Source: Parvibaculum sp046297875 (GTDB taxonomy: Bacteria > Pseudomonadota > Alphaproteobacteria > Parvibaculales > Parvibaculaceae). From it: DNA of 64,000 nt. Positions 43,826 to 52,401 of this stretch are shown here, one piece after another. The stretch covers positions 2,852,001-2,916,000 of the forward strand of contig NZ_JBKBHD010000001.1 of NCBI RefSeq assembly GCF_046297875.1. The letters run 5' to 3'. Position 1 is the stretch's first letter; every line of letters begins with the position of its first letter. Position numbers and translations under genes: made by a program. The notes beneath the pieces are model-generated. The model searched no databases and was not told the DNA's origin. It saw only the letters and a list, made by a program, of their open reading frames with translations.

Positions 43826-45814
43826 ATGTCCGCGACGAAAATCCTCTGGGGCCAGGTCACCACCGTGTTCCTCATCGTGTTGCTCACGACCTGGGGCGCG
43901 ACCCAATGGACAGCCTGGCGGCTCGGCTTTCAGGCGCAGCTCGGCACGCCGTGGTTCGAGCTGGCGGGTTGGCCGGTCTACTACCCACCCGCCTTCTTCT
44001 GGTGGTGGTACTTCTACGACGCCTATGCCCCGCCGATCTTTGTTGAAGGCGCAGTGATCGCCGCCTCCGGCGGCTTCATCTCCATCGCCGTCGCCATCGC
44101 GATGTCGGTATGGCGTGCCCGTGAGGCGAAGAATGTCGAGACATATGGCTCGGCCCGCTGGGCTGAACTCCGCGAGGTGAAGGCAGCGGGCCTGCTCGGA
44201 CCCGATGGCGTCGTCCTTGGCAAGCTCGGTGACGCTTATCTCCGGCACGATGGACCGGAGCATGTCCTGTGCTTCGCACCGACCCGATCGGGCAAGGGTG
44301 TCGGCCTCGTCGTTCCCACGCTCCTCACCTGGCCGGGCTCCGCCATCGTCCACGACATCAAGGGCGAGAACTGGCAACTGACTGCCGGCTTCCGCGCGAG
44401 GCACGGCCGCGTCCTGCTTTTCGATCCCACCAACGCCAAATCGGCCGCCTACAACCCGCTCCTCGAAGTGCGACGCGGCGAGTGGGAAGTCCGCGACGTG
44501 CAGAACGTCGCCGACGTTCTCGTCGACCCCGAGGGCTCACTCGACAAGCGCAATCACTGGGAGAAGACGAGCCATTCTTTGCTCGTCGGCGCCATCCTGC
44601 ATGTGCTGTACGCGGAAGAGGAAAAGACGCTCGCCGGTGTCGCCGCCTTCCTGTCGGATCCGCGCCGTCCGATCGAAGCCACGCTGAAGGCGATGATGAC
44701 GACGCCGCATCTCGGCCCTGGCGGCCCTCATCCCGTTGTAGCGTCGACGGCGCGCGAACTCCTCAACAAGAGCGACAACGAGCGCTCGGGTGTTCTGTCC
44801 ACCGCCATGTCCTTCCTAGGCCTCTATCGCGACCCGGTGGTGGCGGAGGTGACGCGCCGCTGCGACTGGCGGATCGCCGACCTCATCGCCGACGACAAGC
44901 CAGCAACGCTCTACCTCGTGGTTCCGCCATCCGACATCTCCCGGACGAAGCCGTTGATCCGGCTCGTTCTCAACCAGATCGGCCGACGCCTGACCGAGGA
45001 TCTGCATGCGCGAGACCGGCGGCATCGCGTGCTGATGATGCTCGACGAGTTTCCAGCTCTCGGCCGCCTCGACTTCTTCGAGAGCGCACTCGCCTTCATG
45101 GCGGGTTACGGCCTGAAGTCGTTCCTCATCGCTCAGTCGCTGAACCAGATCGAAAAGGCCTATGGCCCGAACAACGCGATCCTCGACAACTGCCATGTGC
45201 GCGTGAGCTTTGCCACCAATGACGAGCGCACCGCCAAGCGCGTGAGCGACGCCCTCGGTACGGCGACCGAGATGAAGGCGATGCGGAACTATGCCGGGCA
45301 TCGGCTCAGCCCCTGGCTCGGTCATCTGATGGTCTCGCGCTCGGAGACGGCACGACCGCTGCTCACCCCTGGCGAGGTGATGCAGCTACCGTCGACGGAT
45401 GAAATCGTCATGGCCGCCGGTGTCCATCCCATCCGAGCCAAGAAGGCCCGTTACTTCGAGGATCGCCGCTTCAAGGAACGCATCCTGCCATCGCCCGACC
45501 CGGCGAAATGCGGGCGTTCGGCCCGAAAGGACGCCTGGTCCGATTTGAAGCCGCAGCGGCCCGACGCAGTGCTCGCGGCTGAGCTCGCCAAGGCGGAGGA
45601 CGCTGCCAATGGCGGGCTGCGGCGCGAGCCGGAACTGCCCGACCATGTCGCGATCGCCAAGGAAACAACCGGACCTGCCGCGGCCGACGAGTTTTCCATC
45701 ATGCTGGACGATGAGCCGGAAGACGCGGCGCGGCAGCGTCAGGCGCTGCGCCAGCAGATGCGCGGCGTGGCGAGACAGGTGGCGCTCGATCCCAATGACG
45801 GCATCGATCTGTGA
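43826..45814 (+). CDS. traG: TraG/VirD4 coupling protein
   Basis: 662 residues. Two N-terminal membrane segments (VFLIVLLTTWGA; VIAASGGFISIAVAIAMSV), Walker A FAPTRSGKGVG (about 152), IVHDIKGENW, Walker B VLMMLDEFPALGRL (about 404) and SLNQIEKAYG. This is the hexameric inner-membrane ATPase that hands the relaxosome to the Trb channel. Followed after 7 bases by the copG gene. Confidence 0.92.
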   Translation: MSATKILWGQVTTVFLIVLLTTWGATQWTAWRLGFQAQLGTPWFELAGWPVYYPPAFFWWWYFYDAYAPPIFVEGAVIAASGGFISIAVAIAMSVWRAREAKNVETYGSARWAELREVKAAGLLGPDGVVLGKLGDAYLRHDGPEHVLCFAPTRSGKGVGLVVPTLLTWPGSAIVHDIKGENWQLTAGFRARHGRVLLFDPTNAKSAAYNPLLEVRRGEWEVRDVQNVADVLVDPEGSLDKRNHWEKTSHSLLVGAILHVLYAEEEKTLAGVAAFLSDPRRPIEATLKAMMTTPHLGPGGPHPVVASTARELLNKSDNERSGVLSTAMSFLGLYRDPVVAEVTRRCDWRIADLIADDKPATLYLVVPPSDISRTKPLIRLVLNQIGRRLTEDLHARDRRHRVLMMLDEFPALGRLDFFESALAFMAGYGLKSFLIAQSLNQIEKAYGPNNAILDNCHVRVSFATNDERTAKRVSDALGTATEMKAMRNYAGHRLSPWLGHLMVSRSETARPLLTPGEVMQLPSTDEIVMAAGVHPIRAKKARYFEDRRFKERILPSPDPAKCGRSARKDAWSDLKPQRPDAVLAAELAKAEDAANGGLRREPELPDHVAIAKETTGPAAADEFSIMLDDEPEDAARQRQALRQQMRGVARQVALDPNDGIDL

Positions 45815-45821
45815 GGCAACC

Positions 45822-46265
45822 ATGCGCGACCGGATGAACGTTTACTTCCCGCCCGAGATGCTCCGCCAGATCGCCGATCTCGCCGACCGCAAGAAGCTCT
45901 CCCGCTCCGCGATCGTCGAAGCGGCGGTTGCGTCATTCCTGTCACCTGATGGCGCGGACAAGCGCGAGGCCGCATTCGCGCGCCGCCTCGATCGCCTGTC
46001 GCGCCAAGTCCAGCGCTTGGAGCGCGACCTCGGCGTCACCGCAGAGACACTGGCCCTCTTCGTCCGGTTCTGGCTGACGATCACGCCGCCCTTGCCGAAC
46101 GATGCTCAAGCGTCAGCACAGGCCAAAGGGCGGGAGCGCTACGAGGGATTTATCGAGACGCTCGGACGGCGGCTACAAAAGGGGCAGAGCTTCCTGAGGG
46201 AAATACCGGACGATGTAGCGGGTGGCGTTGCCCGCAGCTCAATTGAGCAGGCCGACGCCGACTGA
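45822..46265 (+). CDS. CopG-like ribbon-helix-helix protein
   Basis: 147 residues. MNVYFPPEMLRQIADLADRKKLSRSAIVEAAV is a clear RHH DNA-binding domain, followed by a helical region (RRLDRLSRQVQRLERDL) that may be a coiled coil. In uninterrupted relatives this gene is followed directly by trbB; here 6.4 kb of cargo intervenes. It probably regulates the transfer genes or joins the relaxosome. Confidence 0.85.
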   Translation: MRDRMNVYFPPEMLRQIADLADRKKLSRSAIVEAAVASFLSPDGADKREAAFARRLDRLSRQVQRLERDLGVTAETLALFVRFWLTITPPLPNDAQASAQAKGRERYEGFIETLGRRLQKGQSFLREIPDDVAGGVARSSIEQADAD

Positions 46266-46830
46266 CCATGAGCTGCCGCGCATTGCGGATGTCGTCGGGC
46301 CGTATCCCTCGGACTGACCTAAGCCTTCTCAGGGTCAGCCGACATTGCACCCAAAGCGCAGCGGATCCGCAATATGGATTTGAAGCTGGCGCGCCAGAAC
46401 CATCGGTCCAAATGTCGTCCGGAAGCCAACGGTCCCGATGACAGACCCGGTCATGGTCTGGATAGGTGATCACGTCGACAGGCGCACGCGTGCCGACGAC
46501 GAGGCAGCGGGTCGGACGATCGCTGCGGTTGTGGAGCCTATGACCGATCGCGGTGCCAGCCTTGAACTCCGCTGCATCGTCGGCGCGCAGGATGGTCTCG
46601 GTGTCGCCCTCGATCAGCGTGACTTCGCCGTCGAGTACATAAATCAGTTCGTCCTCGGCGCTGTGCCAATGCTTTAGAGACGATAGGGAACCGGGTTCGA
46701 GAACTTCGATGAGCGCGCCGAACTGCGTCAGCCCCGCCGCTTCGCTGATCCAGTGCGTACGTGCCGGGCCACAGACATCGCCTGGTTCTCGGCCTTCGGT
46801 CACGAAATGCTGTGGCGTGAAAACCGGCAT
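46150..46830 (-). CDS. Cupin-domain protein with an abnormal read-through tail
   Basis: 226 residues as read. The first 155 are a cupin: LKHWHSAEDELIYVLDGEVTLIEGD carries the metal-binding His/Glu set, and GTAIGHRLHNRS the second motif. Related proteins end about DDIWTDGSGAPASNPY. After that point the frame runs on for about 70 Arg/Ser-rich residues, the last part antisense to the copG gene. The natural stop seems to have been lost at the junction of cargo and backbone, near 46300-46370. Enzyme activity unknown. Confidence 0.75.
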   Translation of the reverse strand: MPVFTPQHFVTEGREPGDVCGPARTHWISEAAGLTQFGALIEVLEPGSLSSLKHWHSAEDELIYVLDGEVTLIEGDTETILRADDAAEFKAGTAIGHRLHNRSDRPTRCLVVGTRAPVDVITYPDHDRVCHRDRWLPDDIWTDGSGAPASNPYCGSAALWVQCRLTLRRLRSVRGIRPDDIRNARQLMVSRRRPAQLSCGQRHPLHRPVFPSGSSAPFVAAVRASR

Positions 46831-46832
46831 GC

Positions 46833-47420
46833 CTAATCTCCATACGCTTCAACAACCACGTCGAAGCTCGCGGTCGGCATGACAGCTTCGAAGTAGAATT
46901 CCTCCGCCTCGTGCCACTGCCTTTCCCAAGATCCGATCGTGCCTTCGCGCGCGGCGAGGCGCACCTCGTCAGGCACTACGAGGACGATGCGCAAATCGAG
47001 AAACTCAACGAGTTCGGGCCTCGCGCCATAGACCCCCTCGAGGATCACGATTGGCCTAGGTTCCAGCCTCGTCGGTTCATCGCATAGGCGTCCGTCGAAA
47101 GCGTCCCAGTCGAACGCGCGCCAGTGCGCCGTGCAGCCTGCCGCAAGCGCCTCGAGCACCGATCGCTGCCTTGTCCAATCGATGCAAGCGGCCGCCCTTG
47201 ATGCGGCGGTATCCGACCGAAGCTCAATCCCGCCCGCGTAGAAGTCGTCGCCCTCGATCACGCAGGCATCGAGCCGTTCGGCGAGCGCCCTCGCCATCGT
47301 CGATTTGCCGACACCGCTTCTGCCATCGACCGCAACGATGAAGGGCGAAACCTTGTGCTGCGCCGAGCCGGCAATCATGTCGGCTAGCGTTTCCGCATCG
47401 CCCACAACGGCAGGCCTCAT
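46833..47420 (-). CDS. Uridine-kinase-like P-loop kinase
   Basis: 195 residues from ATG 47420. P-loop VDGRSGVGKSTMA, then EGDDFYAGGIELR, the segment that resembles the nucleoside-binding strand of uridine kinases, and VILEGVYGARPELVEFLDLRIVLVV. Small stand-alone members of this group phosphorylate nucleosides or other small molecules. Two bases separate it from the cupin gene, so they are likely co-expressed. Confidence 0.8.
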   Translation of the reverse strand: MRPAVVGDAETLADMIAGSAQHKVSPFIVAVDGRSGVGKSTMARALAERLDACVIEGDDFYAGGIELRSDTAASRAAACIDWTRQRSVLEALAAGCTAHWRAFDWDAFDGRLCDEPTRLEPRPIVILEGVYGARPELVEFLDLRIVLVVPDEVRLAAREGTIGSWERQWHEAEEFYFEAVMPTASFDVVVEAYGD

Positions 47421-47472
47421 ATCCGCATCTCGCGCTCTGCAGATGGCGCATGTTGAGCAGGCAAGTCGTGCC

Positions 47473-47924
47473 TCACAGCACCTTCTCCACCTCATCGAGC
47501 AATGCTCTCGTCCCTTCTTCCCGGCCGGCGATGTTGCCGTCGAAATACGCGCCCTGTTCCGTCAATTCCAGCGCGTACCGGTGCCATCGGAATTGAAGCT
47601 GACCGTTACGAGCAACGACGACAGCGGCGCGTCAGCCATCGTCATGTGGTAGGCATAAGTGAGCGTGCTGCTTTCATCGACGTGCAGTCAGGTCGTCGCG
47701 TTCGTGAGAACGACGTCTGTGCCGGGCGGGCTGAACCGGCTGAACTCAACGGCGCCGGCAATGGTCGGTTCGGCTGGTTTATACTCGTGAATTGTCCACC
47801 CCTCGGCATAGACCAGCCACCTGCGCCGCGCCTCGGCTTGGGCGAGCGCCGCAAAGACCTTGGCGGGCGGTGTCGGATAGCGGCGTTCGACGGTGAAGCT
47901 GCCGTGCTGGATCGCGTTGCCCAT
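47473..47924 (-). pseudogene. SRPBCC-domain gene inactivated by a stop and a frameshift
   Basis: ATG 47924 opens GSFTVERRYPTPPAKVFAAL, an Aha1-like domain. An in-frame TGA (47688-47690) interrupts it after about 78 codons. The same frame resumes as LHVDESSTLTYAYHMTM. After GTG-T-R the expected C-terminus (RYALELTEQGAYFDGN, ending EVEKVL) lies one base out of frame, consistent with a 1-base deletion. It is the third gene after an ArsR-SRPBCC pair and is no longer functional as written. Confidence 0.8.
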
Positions 47925-47926
47925 GA

Positions 47927-48397
47927 TCAGAGCCCTCCAGCGAGGGCTTCGAGTTGGTTGAGGCATGTGCCCCAGCCATCATGAAAGCCCATCTCCTCGT
48001 GTTTCTGGCGGTCTGCGTCCGACTTGTGGCGCACCAGCGCCCGATACCGGGTTCCACCCTCGACCCCCTCCATGGTGATGTCGACGGTCATGAAGGTCTC
48101 GGCATTCGGCCGGAACTCGGGCCCGACGGCATCTGTCCAGACCAGGCGCTTCTGAGGCTCAGCCAAGAGGACGCAGCCTGGCGTCTCTTCCATTTCGGCA
48201 CCTTCCGGCGACGCCATCACGACCGAGAAGATGCCGCCGGCGCGGGGATCGATCGCAACACGCGCCACCGTCCAGGGTTTCGGTGCGAACCATTGCTTCA
48301 GGAGGTCGGGCTCCGTCCATGCCCGCCAGAGCTGGGCAGGACTGGCGGCAACCGTCCGCTCCAGCACGAGATCAAGTTTGGGATCAGCCTTCATCAT
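47927..48397 (-). CDS. SRPBCC/AHSA1-domain protein
   Basis: 156 residues. LVLERTVAASPAQLWRAWTEPDLLKQWFAP is the family's opening block and HEEMGFHDGWGTCLNQLEAL its last helix. ATG 48397 follows GAAGGAAAGA; upstream in-frame Met codons lie in the ArsR gene, which overlaps by 14 bases. Ligand unknown. Confidence 0.85.
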   Translation of the reverse strand: MMKADPKLDLVLERTVAASPAQLWRAWTEPDLLKQWFAPKPWTVARVAIDPRAGGIFSVVMASPEGAEMEETPGCVLLAEPQKRLVWTDAVGPEFRPNAETFMTVDITMEGVEGGTRYRALVRHKSDADRQKHEEMGFHDGWGTCLNQLEALAGGL

Positions 48398-48722
48398 TCT
48401 TTCCTTCGTCATTCAGGTTGTCGAGAAATGCGTCGAGGCGGTCGAGACGCGCCTCCCAGAGCGACCGCTGCTGGCCGAGCCAGCCTTCGGCGGCTTTCAC
48501 CGTTTCAGGTTGCAGGCGACAGGTCCGGACGCGGCCGGCCTTGTCCGATGCGATCCATCCGCTCGCCTCAAGCACCTTCAGGTGTTTGAGGAAGCTCGGC
48601 AGCGCCATGTCGTGCGGCGCGGCGAGTTCCGAGACGGGTGCCGGACCCGCCGCCAGCCGGGCGATCACCGCGCGCCGGGTAGGATCGGAAAGCCCATGGA
48701 AAATCGAATTAAGGTTAGCCAT
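48384..48722 (-). CDS. ArsR-family transcriptional repressor
   Basis: 112 residues from ATG 48722 (MANLNSIFHGLSDPTRRAVI). Winged helix with MALPSFLKHLKVLEASGWI. As in the 33187 gene there are no metal-site cysteines. A strong inverted-repeat operator lies just upstream, so autoregulation of the ArsR-SRPBCC unit is likely. A further ATG at 48740 is possible; no clear ribosome site precedes either. Confidence 0.85.
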   Translation of the reverse strand: MANLNSIFHGLSDPTRRAVIARLAAGPAPVSELAAPHDMALPSFLKHLKVLEASGWIASDKAGRVRTCRLQPETVKAAEGWLGQQRSLWEARLDRLDAFLDNLNDEGKNDEG

Positions 48723-48755
48723 GTGGCTATCTATTGACATCACGCCGAGCGAGTC

Positions 48756-48785
48756 AAGATAGCTAGCCATGTGGAAAGCTATCTT
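48756..48785 (-). promoter_or_regulatory. ArsR operator
   Basis: Perfect 9-bp inverted repeat AAGATAGCT (48756-48764) and AGCTATCTT (48777-48785). TAGCCATGTGG occurs inside it (48764) and again over the start codon (48716), giving a second half-palindrome TAGCCA-TG-TGGCTA. A candidate -35 TTGACT overlaps its right edge on the minus strand. Confidence 0.6.
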
Positions 48786-48940
48786 ACTTAGGGTGGAACG
48801 ACAGTCGTCATGCGGCGAGGCAATCTTGACGGCCGCCAACCGGAGGCCGGCCCCTGCGCCGGGCCGCGGCTGCGCGCCGCCCTCGCCCCGGGCGGTCGGA
48901 TCTTCGTCGAAGGTGTTGAGATTTTTGGGGAGAAACTAAG

Positions 48941-49870
48941 GTGAGGATTGTGCACTTCGCCGCCGATCGAGCAGACGATGCGTTGTTCCTGGTGAATCTG
49001 TTGCGGCCGGCGCCGATCAAGCTGTCCGAGTTCTTCGCGCGCGACTCGCGTTGGACGGTGGGCGATCTGCGTCTGCGCTGGCTCGGGTATGAGGATGACC
49101 GTGCAGTCGCCTACGGGCAAATCGCCATCTCGCCCTATGCCCCGGCCGATCATCTTGCCATCCAGATCGCGGTCGACCCCGATCATCGGGGCTGCGGGCG
49201 AGGCAGCGACATGCTCGACCACTTGGAGCGCGAGGCGAACGGGCGAGGTTTCCGGGGACTCGTCGCCACGATCCCCGAAGCTGCATCGCATCCGCAGGCC
49301 TGGGCCCAAGCCCGCGGCTTTCGTCGCCATGCGCTGCACAGTGACAGTCTGCTCGACCTGCGGACCTTCCACCGTCAGGCGGATGTGCCTGCAGAAGTAT
49401 CGCTCACCGACATGGCTGAAGCCACCGAGACGCAATGGCGAGAAGTGGCTGCGCTGTTGCAGACACTGATCGCCGATGCCCCCGACATGCGAGATCTGCC
49501 GCCATGGACCATGACTCGCTGTCTTTCGGTTCTACGCGAGACACCGGCCGCGCGGCCGGACTGGGTGATCATCGCGCGATCGGAAGGCGGGCCCGTCGGC
49601 CTCACCGTCGGTCACGCCATGGGAGAGGAGATCTATTCATACTTCACGGGCGTGATGCCCAGCTGGCGCGGCAGGCATGTCGGCCTCGCGCTCAAGCTGC
49701 GGTTGATCGGAGCGGCCCAGGCCCAGGGCATCGTGACGATGCGGACTACAAACCTCGACACCAATACCCCGGCGCTGCGCCTCAACGCATCGATCGGCTT
49801 TCGTCGCGCGCCCGGCAGCCTGGAATTGCGCAAGGCCTTGTCATCGATCGATCCAACTAGGGCCTGTTGA
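48941..49870 (+). CDS. GNAT acetyltransferase with two GNAT domains, C-terminus altered by an IS remnant
   Basis: 309 residues from GTG 48941. First GNAT domain: IQIAVDPDHRGCGRGSDMLDHLE with the acetyl-CoA loop. Second domain: GVMPSWRGRHVGLALKLRLI and TTNLDTNTPALRLNASIGF. Tandem GNAT proteins often modify antibiotics or small metabolites; the substrate is unknown. The last four codons and the stop lie inside an IS5-type remnant that starts at 49860, so the natural end has been replaced. Confidence 0.85.
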   Translation: MRIVHFAADRADDALFLVNLLRPAPIKLSEFFARDSRWTVGDLRLRWLGYEDDRAVAYGQIAISPYAPADHLAIQIAVDPDHRGCGRGSDMLDHLEREANGRGFRGLVATIPEAASHPQAWAQARGFRRHALHSDSLLDLRTFHRQADVPAEVSLTDMAEATETQWREVAALLQTLIADAPDMRDLPPWTMTRCLSVLRETPAARPDWVIIARSEGGPVGLTVGHAMGEEIYSYFTGVMPSWRGRHVGLALKLRLIGAAQAQGIVTMRTTNLDTNTPALRLNASIGFRRAPGSLELRKALSSIDPTRAC

Positions 49871-50143
49871 CGTTTGAGGATTCCCAAATCGGTCTCGTGA
49901 TTCAAGGTCACCAAATGGGAGGTAGCCTTTGAAGCGGTCATCCCGCCCAAATCCAACCGCCGCTTCCCGGCCGACTTCGACCGAGACACCTACAAATGGC
50001 GGCAACTGATCGAGAACTTCTTCGGGAAATTCAAAGAATACAGAAGCATCGCCGTGCGTTGCCGCAAGACCGACACAAGCTACAGCGCGTTCATCTCCAT
50101 CCGAAGCGACCATCATTAGACTGAAGTGAACGTCAACAGGCCC
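49860..50143. mobile_element. Internally deleted IS5-family remnant (MITE-like)
   Basis: 284 bases with identical outer ends GGGCCTGTTGACGTT in inverted orientation, each abutting CTAG (49857-49860 and 50143-50146). Only the last part of the transposase gene remains. It belongs to a different IS from that at 15556, as the ends differ. Retention of both ends means it could be mobilised in trans. Confidence 0.85.
49913..50119 (+). pseudogene. C-terminal remnant of an IS5-family transposase
   Basis: The frame reads KSNRRFPADFDRDTYKW, then LIENFFGKFKEYRSIAVR, the region with the catalytic Glu of IS5 transposases, and stops at 50119. There is no start codon, and the first two catalytic Asp residues are missing. 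Confidence 0.85.
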
Positions 50144-50183
50144 TAGAGAAATCTCACCTCGACGGGTCGGCGCCGCGGCGTCT

Positions 50184-50648
50184 TCAGGCCGAATCAGCTC
50201 TGACAAGCCGCGTCTGTAAGCGTTCCAGCCCCGCCCTCACCATGTCGCCGTAGCCGCCCGCAGGAAGAGCCTCGGACCGCCCCAGCCCGAAGCGAGTGTG
50301 CGCTCGCGCGCGGTCTAGGTCGCCGAGGCGCCGGTATGCGTCGCCCACGTTGAGGTGCAGCGATGGAAGGAAGCTGGCGAGGTCCGGCTCGAGCGCGTCA
50401 TGGTCCACGTCCTGCTCCTTCCCGGTTGCCGCCCTCAGGGCGAGCAAGTCCCAAGCCAGCTCGGCCTCCACCTTGTCCTCGGTGTCGGCGAGGAAATGCG
50501 CTATAGTGCAGCGTTGCGTTGGCGTGCCACGCTCGCCCAGCTCTTCCCAGAGACGTAGCAGAGCGGTGCGCGCCGTCGCGCGATCGCCGGAGTGCAAGAT
50601 GGTGATGGCCTCCATGATCTCGGCCATGTCGGTTGGTTCCTGGCTCAT
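50184..50648 (-). CDS. Tetratricopeptide-like protein
   Basis: 154 residues, almost wholly helical, with TPR-like pairs (ATARTALLRLWEELGERG; LHLNVGDAYRRLGDLDRARAH). It probably mediates protein contacts. It stands alone between the IS remnant and hipA, and no partner is evident. Confidence 0.75.
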   Translation of the reverse strand: MSQEPTDMAEIMEAITILHSGDRATARTALLRLWEELGERGTPTQRCTIAHFLADTEDKVEAELAWDLLALRAATGKEQDVDHDALEPDLASFLPSLHLNVGDAYRRLGDLDRARAHTRFGLGRSEALPAGGYGDMVRAGLERLQTRLVRADSA

Positions 50649-50892
50649 TTCTCAAGCTCTAACCTAAGACCTGACCCGGACAAATTGACGACCGGCATCC
50701 AACGGATGGACGTTTTTGCATGGGGGCGAATGCGCGCGATCACGCCTTTACTCCGCATGGAAGGCGGTCGCGGAGCGATAACCAAGCCCGCCTTGTCGCC
50801 GGCGGCTTCTTCAAGCTCCTCGAAACATAGACCGACGTCCGCACGGCGAAGCAGTCGACACATACCGATGACTAGAAAGTTTGACCAGCTCG
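50649..50892. other. Intergenic stretch with a possible gene fragment
   Basis: A minus-strand frame (50645-50863) reads CRLLRRADVGLCFEELEEAAGD and KAGLVIA, which is faintly like the N-terminus of a sensor kinase, then continues into unrelated sequence. No intact gene is supported. It may be a recombination scar between hipA and the TPR gene. Confidence 0.3.
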
Positions 50893-52158
50893 CTAAGCGG
50901 CTCCAACAACGGTCACAGCGCAGCGCTCGGCGCGCTCGCGGATCATTTCAGCAAGCCGCTCAACAGCCATGCTGTCCAACCCGGGACGCGAAAGCTCCGC
51001 AGCGACGACGGTTGCCTCCTCGCGGACGCCTTTGCTGATCTCTGCGACTCGCCTGCGTATCAGCGGCAGGCCGAGACCCGCGTCCGCCGCGAACGCTGCC
51101 CAGGCCTTCACGTCTAGTTCGGTGTGCGTGGCGCGTTTCCCGATCTTCATGGCGAATTTCGGCGAGAGATCGGGATAGGCAACGGTTGCCAGCAGATCAT
51201 AGAGCGGGGCGAGACGCGGGCCTTCGGCGTCGTAGAGGATCGAGAAATTCTTGCCGTGTGCGTCGGCGTTCCCGGCGATCACATTGAAGATCACCGCATC
51301 CAGAAGCTTCAGCACATCGACGGCGGGGCGTGCGGCGACCTGGCGGAGAAGTGCAAAACAATCCTTGAAGGTCGGGCCGCCTTCGCTGGCGTATTTGGTT
51401 TCCGGCGGCACGCCGAGCGCCTGGCAGAAATCCTCCTGATGGATCCGGCGCACACCTCCATCGTCGCCAATGGCGCGGTCATAGCGCTGGACCAACAGAA
51501 ACGTTCGATCCTGGACGGTGCGCGCTTCTACCGGCGCGACATCGAGACCAATTGCGGTAGCAAGGCGCATCACGAACGCCTCGTTCTCGGTCGTGGCCGT
51601 GAAGCGGGATATTGGGGGCTTGAGAATATGCGTCGTGGGCTGGCCCGGCGCAGGCAACGCCACCGCCCCGTCCACCAGAACCACAGGCACCTTCGATTGC
51701 GCGCCCGCGAGAGAGAGACGCAGGCCTTCCTCGCCTGCGAGCAATGGGCGGACGGGCAGCGCGTCCAGCACCCGGATCAGGCCTGCATCGTCAAGCCGGG
51801 TTGGTTTTTGATCGGGAGCAAGAGTGGCCGGACCTTCGCCCGGCGGCAGAAGCTGGAGCGCGCCCGCCACATCGCCGCCGAGGCGATCAAGAAGGGCGAA
51901 ATCATTGGCGCGCGACACGCCGAGTGCCTGAGCCGCAGCATCGCGCTGGCTTTCCTCCGGCAATAGGCCACCGAAAAACGGGCGGCACTCGCGACGACTG
52001 AACGGCTCCGTCCGCTTTGGCAGTGAAGCGGACAAGGGCTGCGCCGCCTCGTCGTCCAGCCAAGCCCGCGCATAGGCGAAGCCGAGTTCACCGTGCTTGT
52101 CCTGCGTCAGCTGACCCACCAGGCGCCCGTCCCACCAGATATCGAGGGTGCGCGTCAT
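50893..52158 (-). CDS. hipA: HipA-type serine/threonine kinase toxin
   Basis: 421 residues from ATG 52158, which overlaps hipB by ATGA. Family blocks: PFFGGLLPEE (N-subdomain 1), LRLSLAGAQSKVPV (P-loop-like), FLLVQRYDR, IHQEDFCQALGV and the catalytic NADAHGKNFSILY followed by LAPLYDLLAT. HipA kinases phosphorylate tRNA synthetases or related targets and halt growth when free of HipB. In an ICE this pair probably serves stabilisation or defence. Confidence 0.9.
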   Translation of the reverse strand: MTRTLDIWWDGRLVGQLTQDKHGELGFAYARAWLDDEAAQPLSASLPKRTEPFSRRECRPFFGGLLPEESQRDAAAQALGVSRANDFALLDRLGGDVAGALQLLPPGEGPATLAPDQKPTRLDDAGLIRVLDALPVRPLLAGEEGLRLSLAGAQSKVPVVLVDGAVALPAPGQPTTHILKPPISRFTATTENEAFVMRLATAIGLDVAPVEARTVQDRTFLLVQRYDRAIGDDGGVRRIHQEDFCQALGVPPETKYASEGGPTFKDCFALLRQVAARPAVDVLKLLDAVIFNVIAGNADAHGKNFSILYDAEGPRLAPLYDLLATVAYPDLSPKFAMKIGKRATHTELDVKAWAAFAADAGLGLPLIRRRVAEISKGVREEATVVAAELSRPGLDSMAVERLAEMIRERAERCAVTVVGAA

Positions 52159-52397
52159 CCCTTCCGCGCTCCTTTGGGGTCGGGCGGCGGTGTGATATCG
52201 AGCGAGCAGCCCAGCGCAGACAGGACCTGAAGCGTCTTGCCGATCTGTGCGGTCGGCTTGCCCGCTTCGAGATCGACGATGAAGCGCAGGCCGACGCCAG
52301 CTGCGCCGGCAAGCTCGTCCTGCCGCAGGCCAGCGGCCTTGCGGGTTGTCCGGACAATGTCGCCGATCTCGGCGGTGGTGAGGTTGCGTCTGGCCAT
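52155..52397 (-). CDS. hipB: HipB-type antitoxin, XRE family
   Basis: 80 residues from ATG 52397. HTH: IGDIVRTTRKAAGLRQDELAGAAGVGLRFIVDLEAGKPTAQIG. It binds and neutralises HipA and represses the operon. Three matching operators lie just upstream. Confidence 0.88.
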   Translation of the reverse strand: MARRNLTTAEIGDIVRTTRKAAGLRQDELAGAAGVGLRFIVDLEAGKPTAQIGKTLQVLSALGCSLDITPPPDPKGARKG

Positions 52398-52401
52398 GAT
52401 A

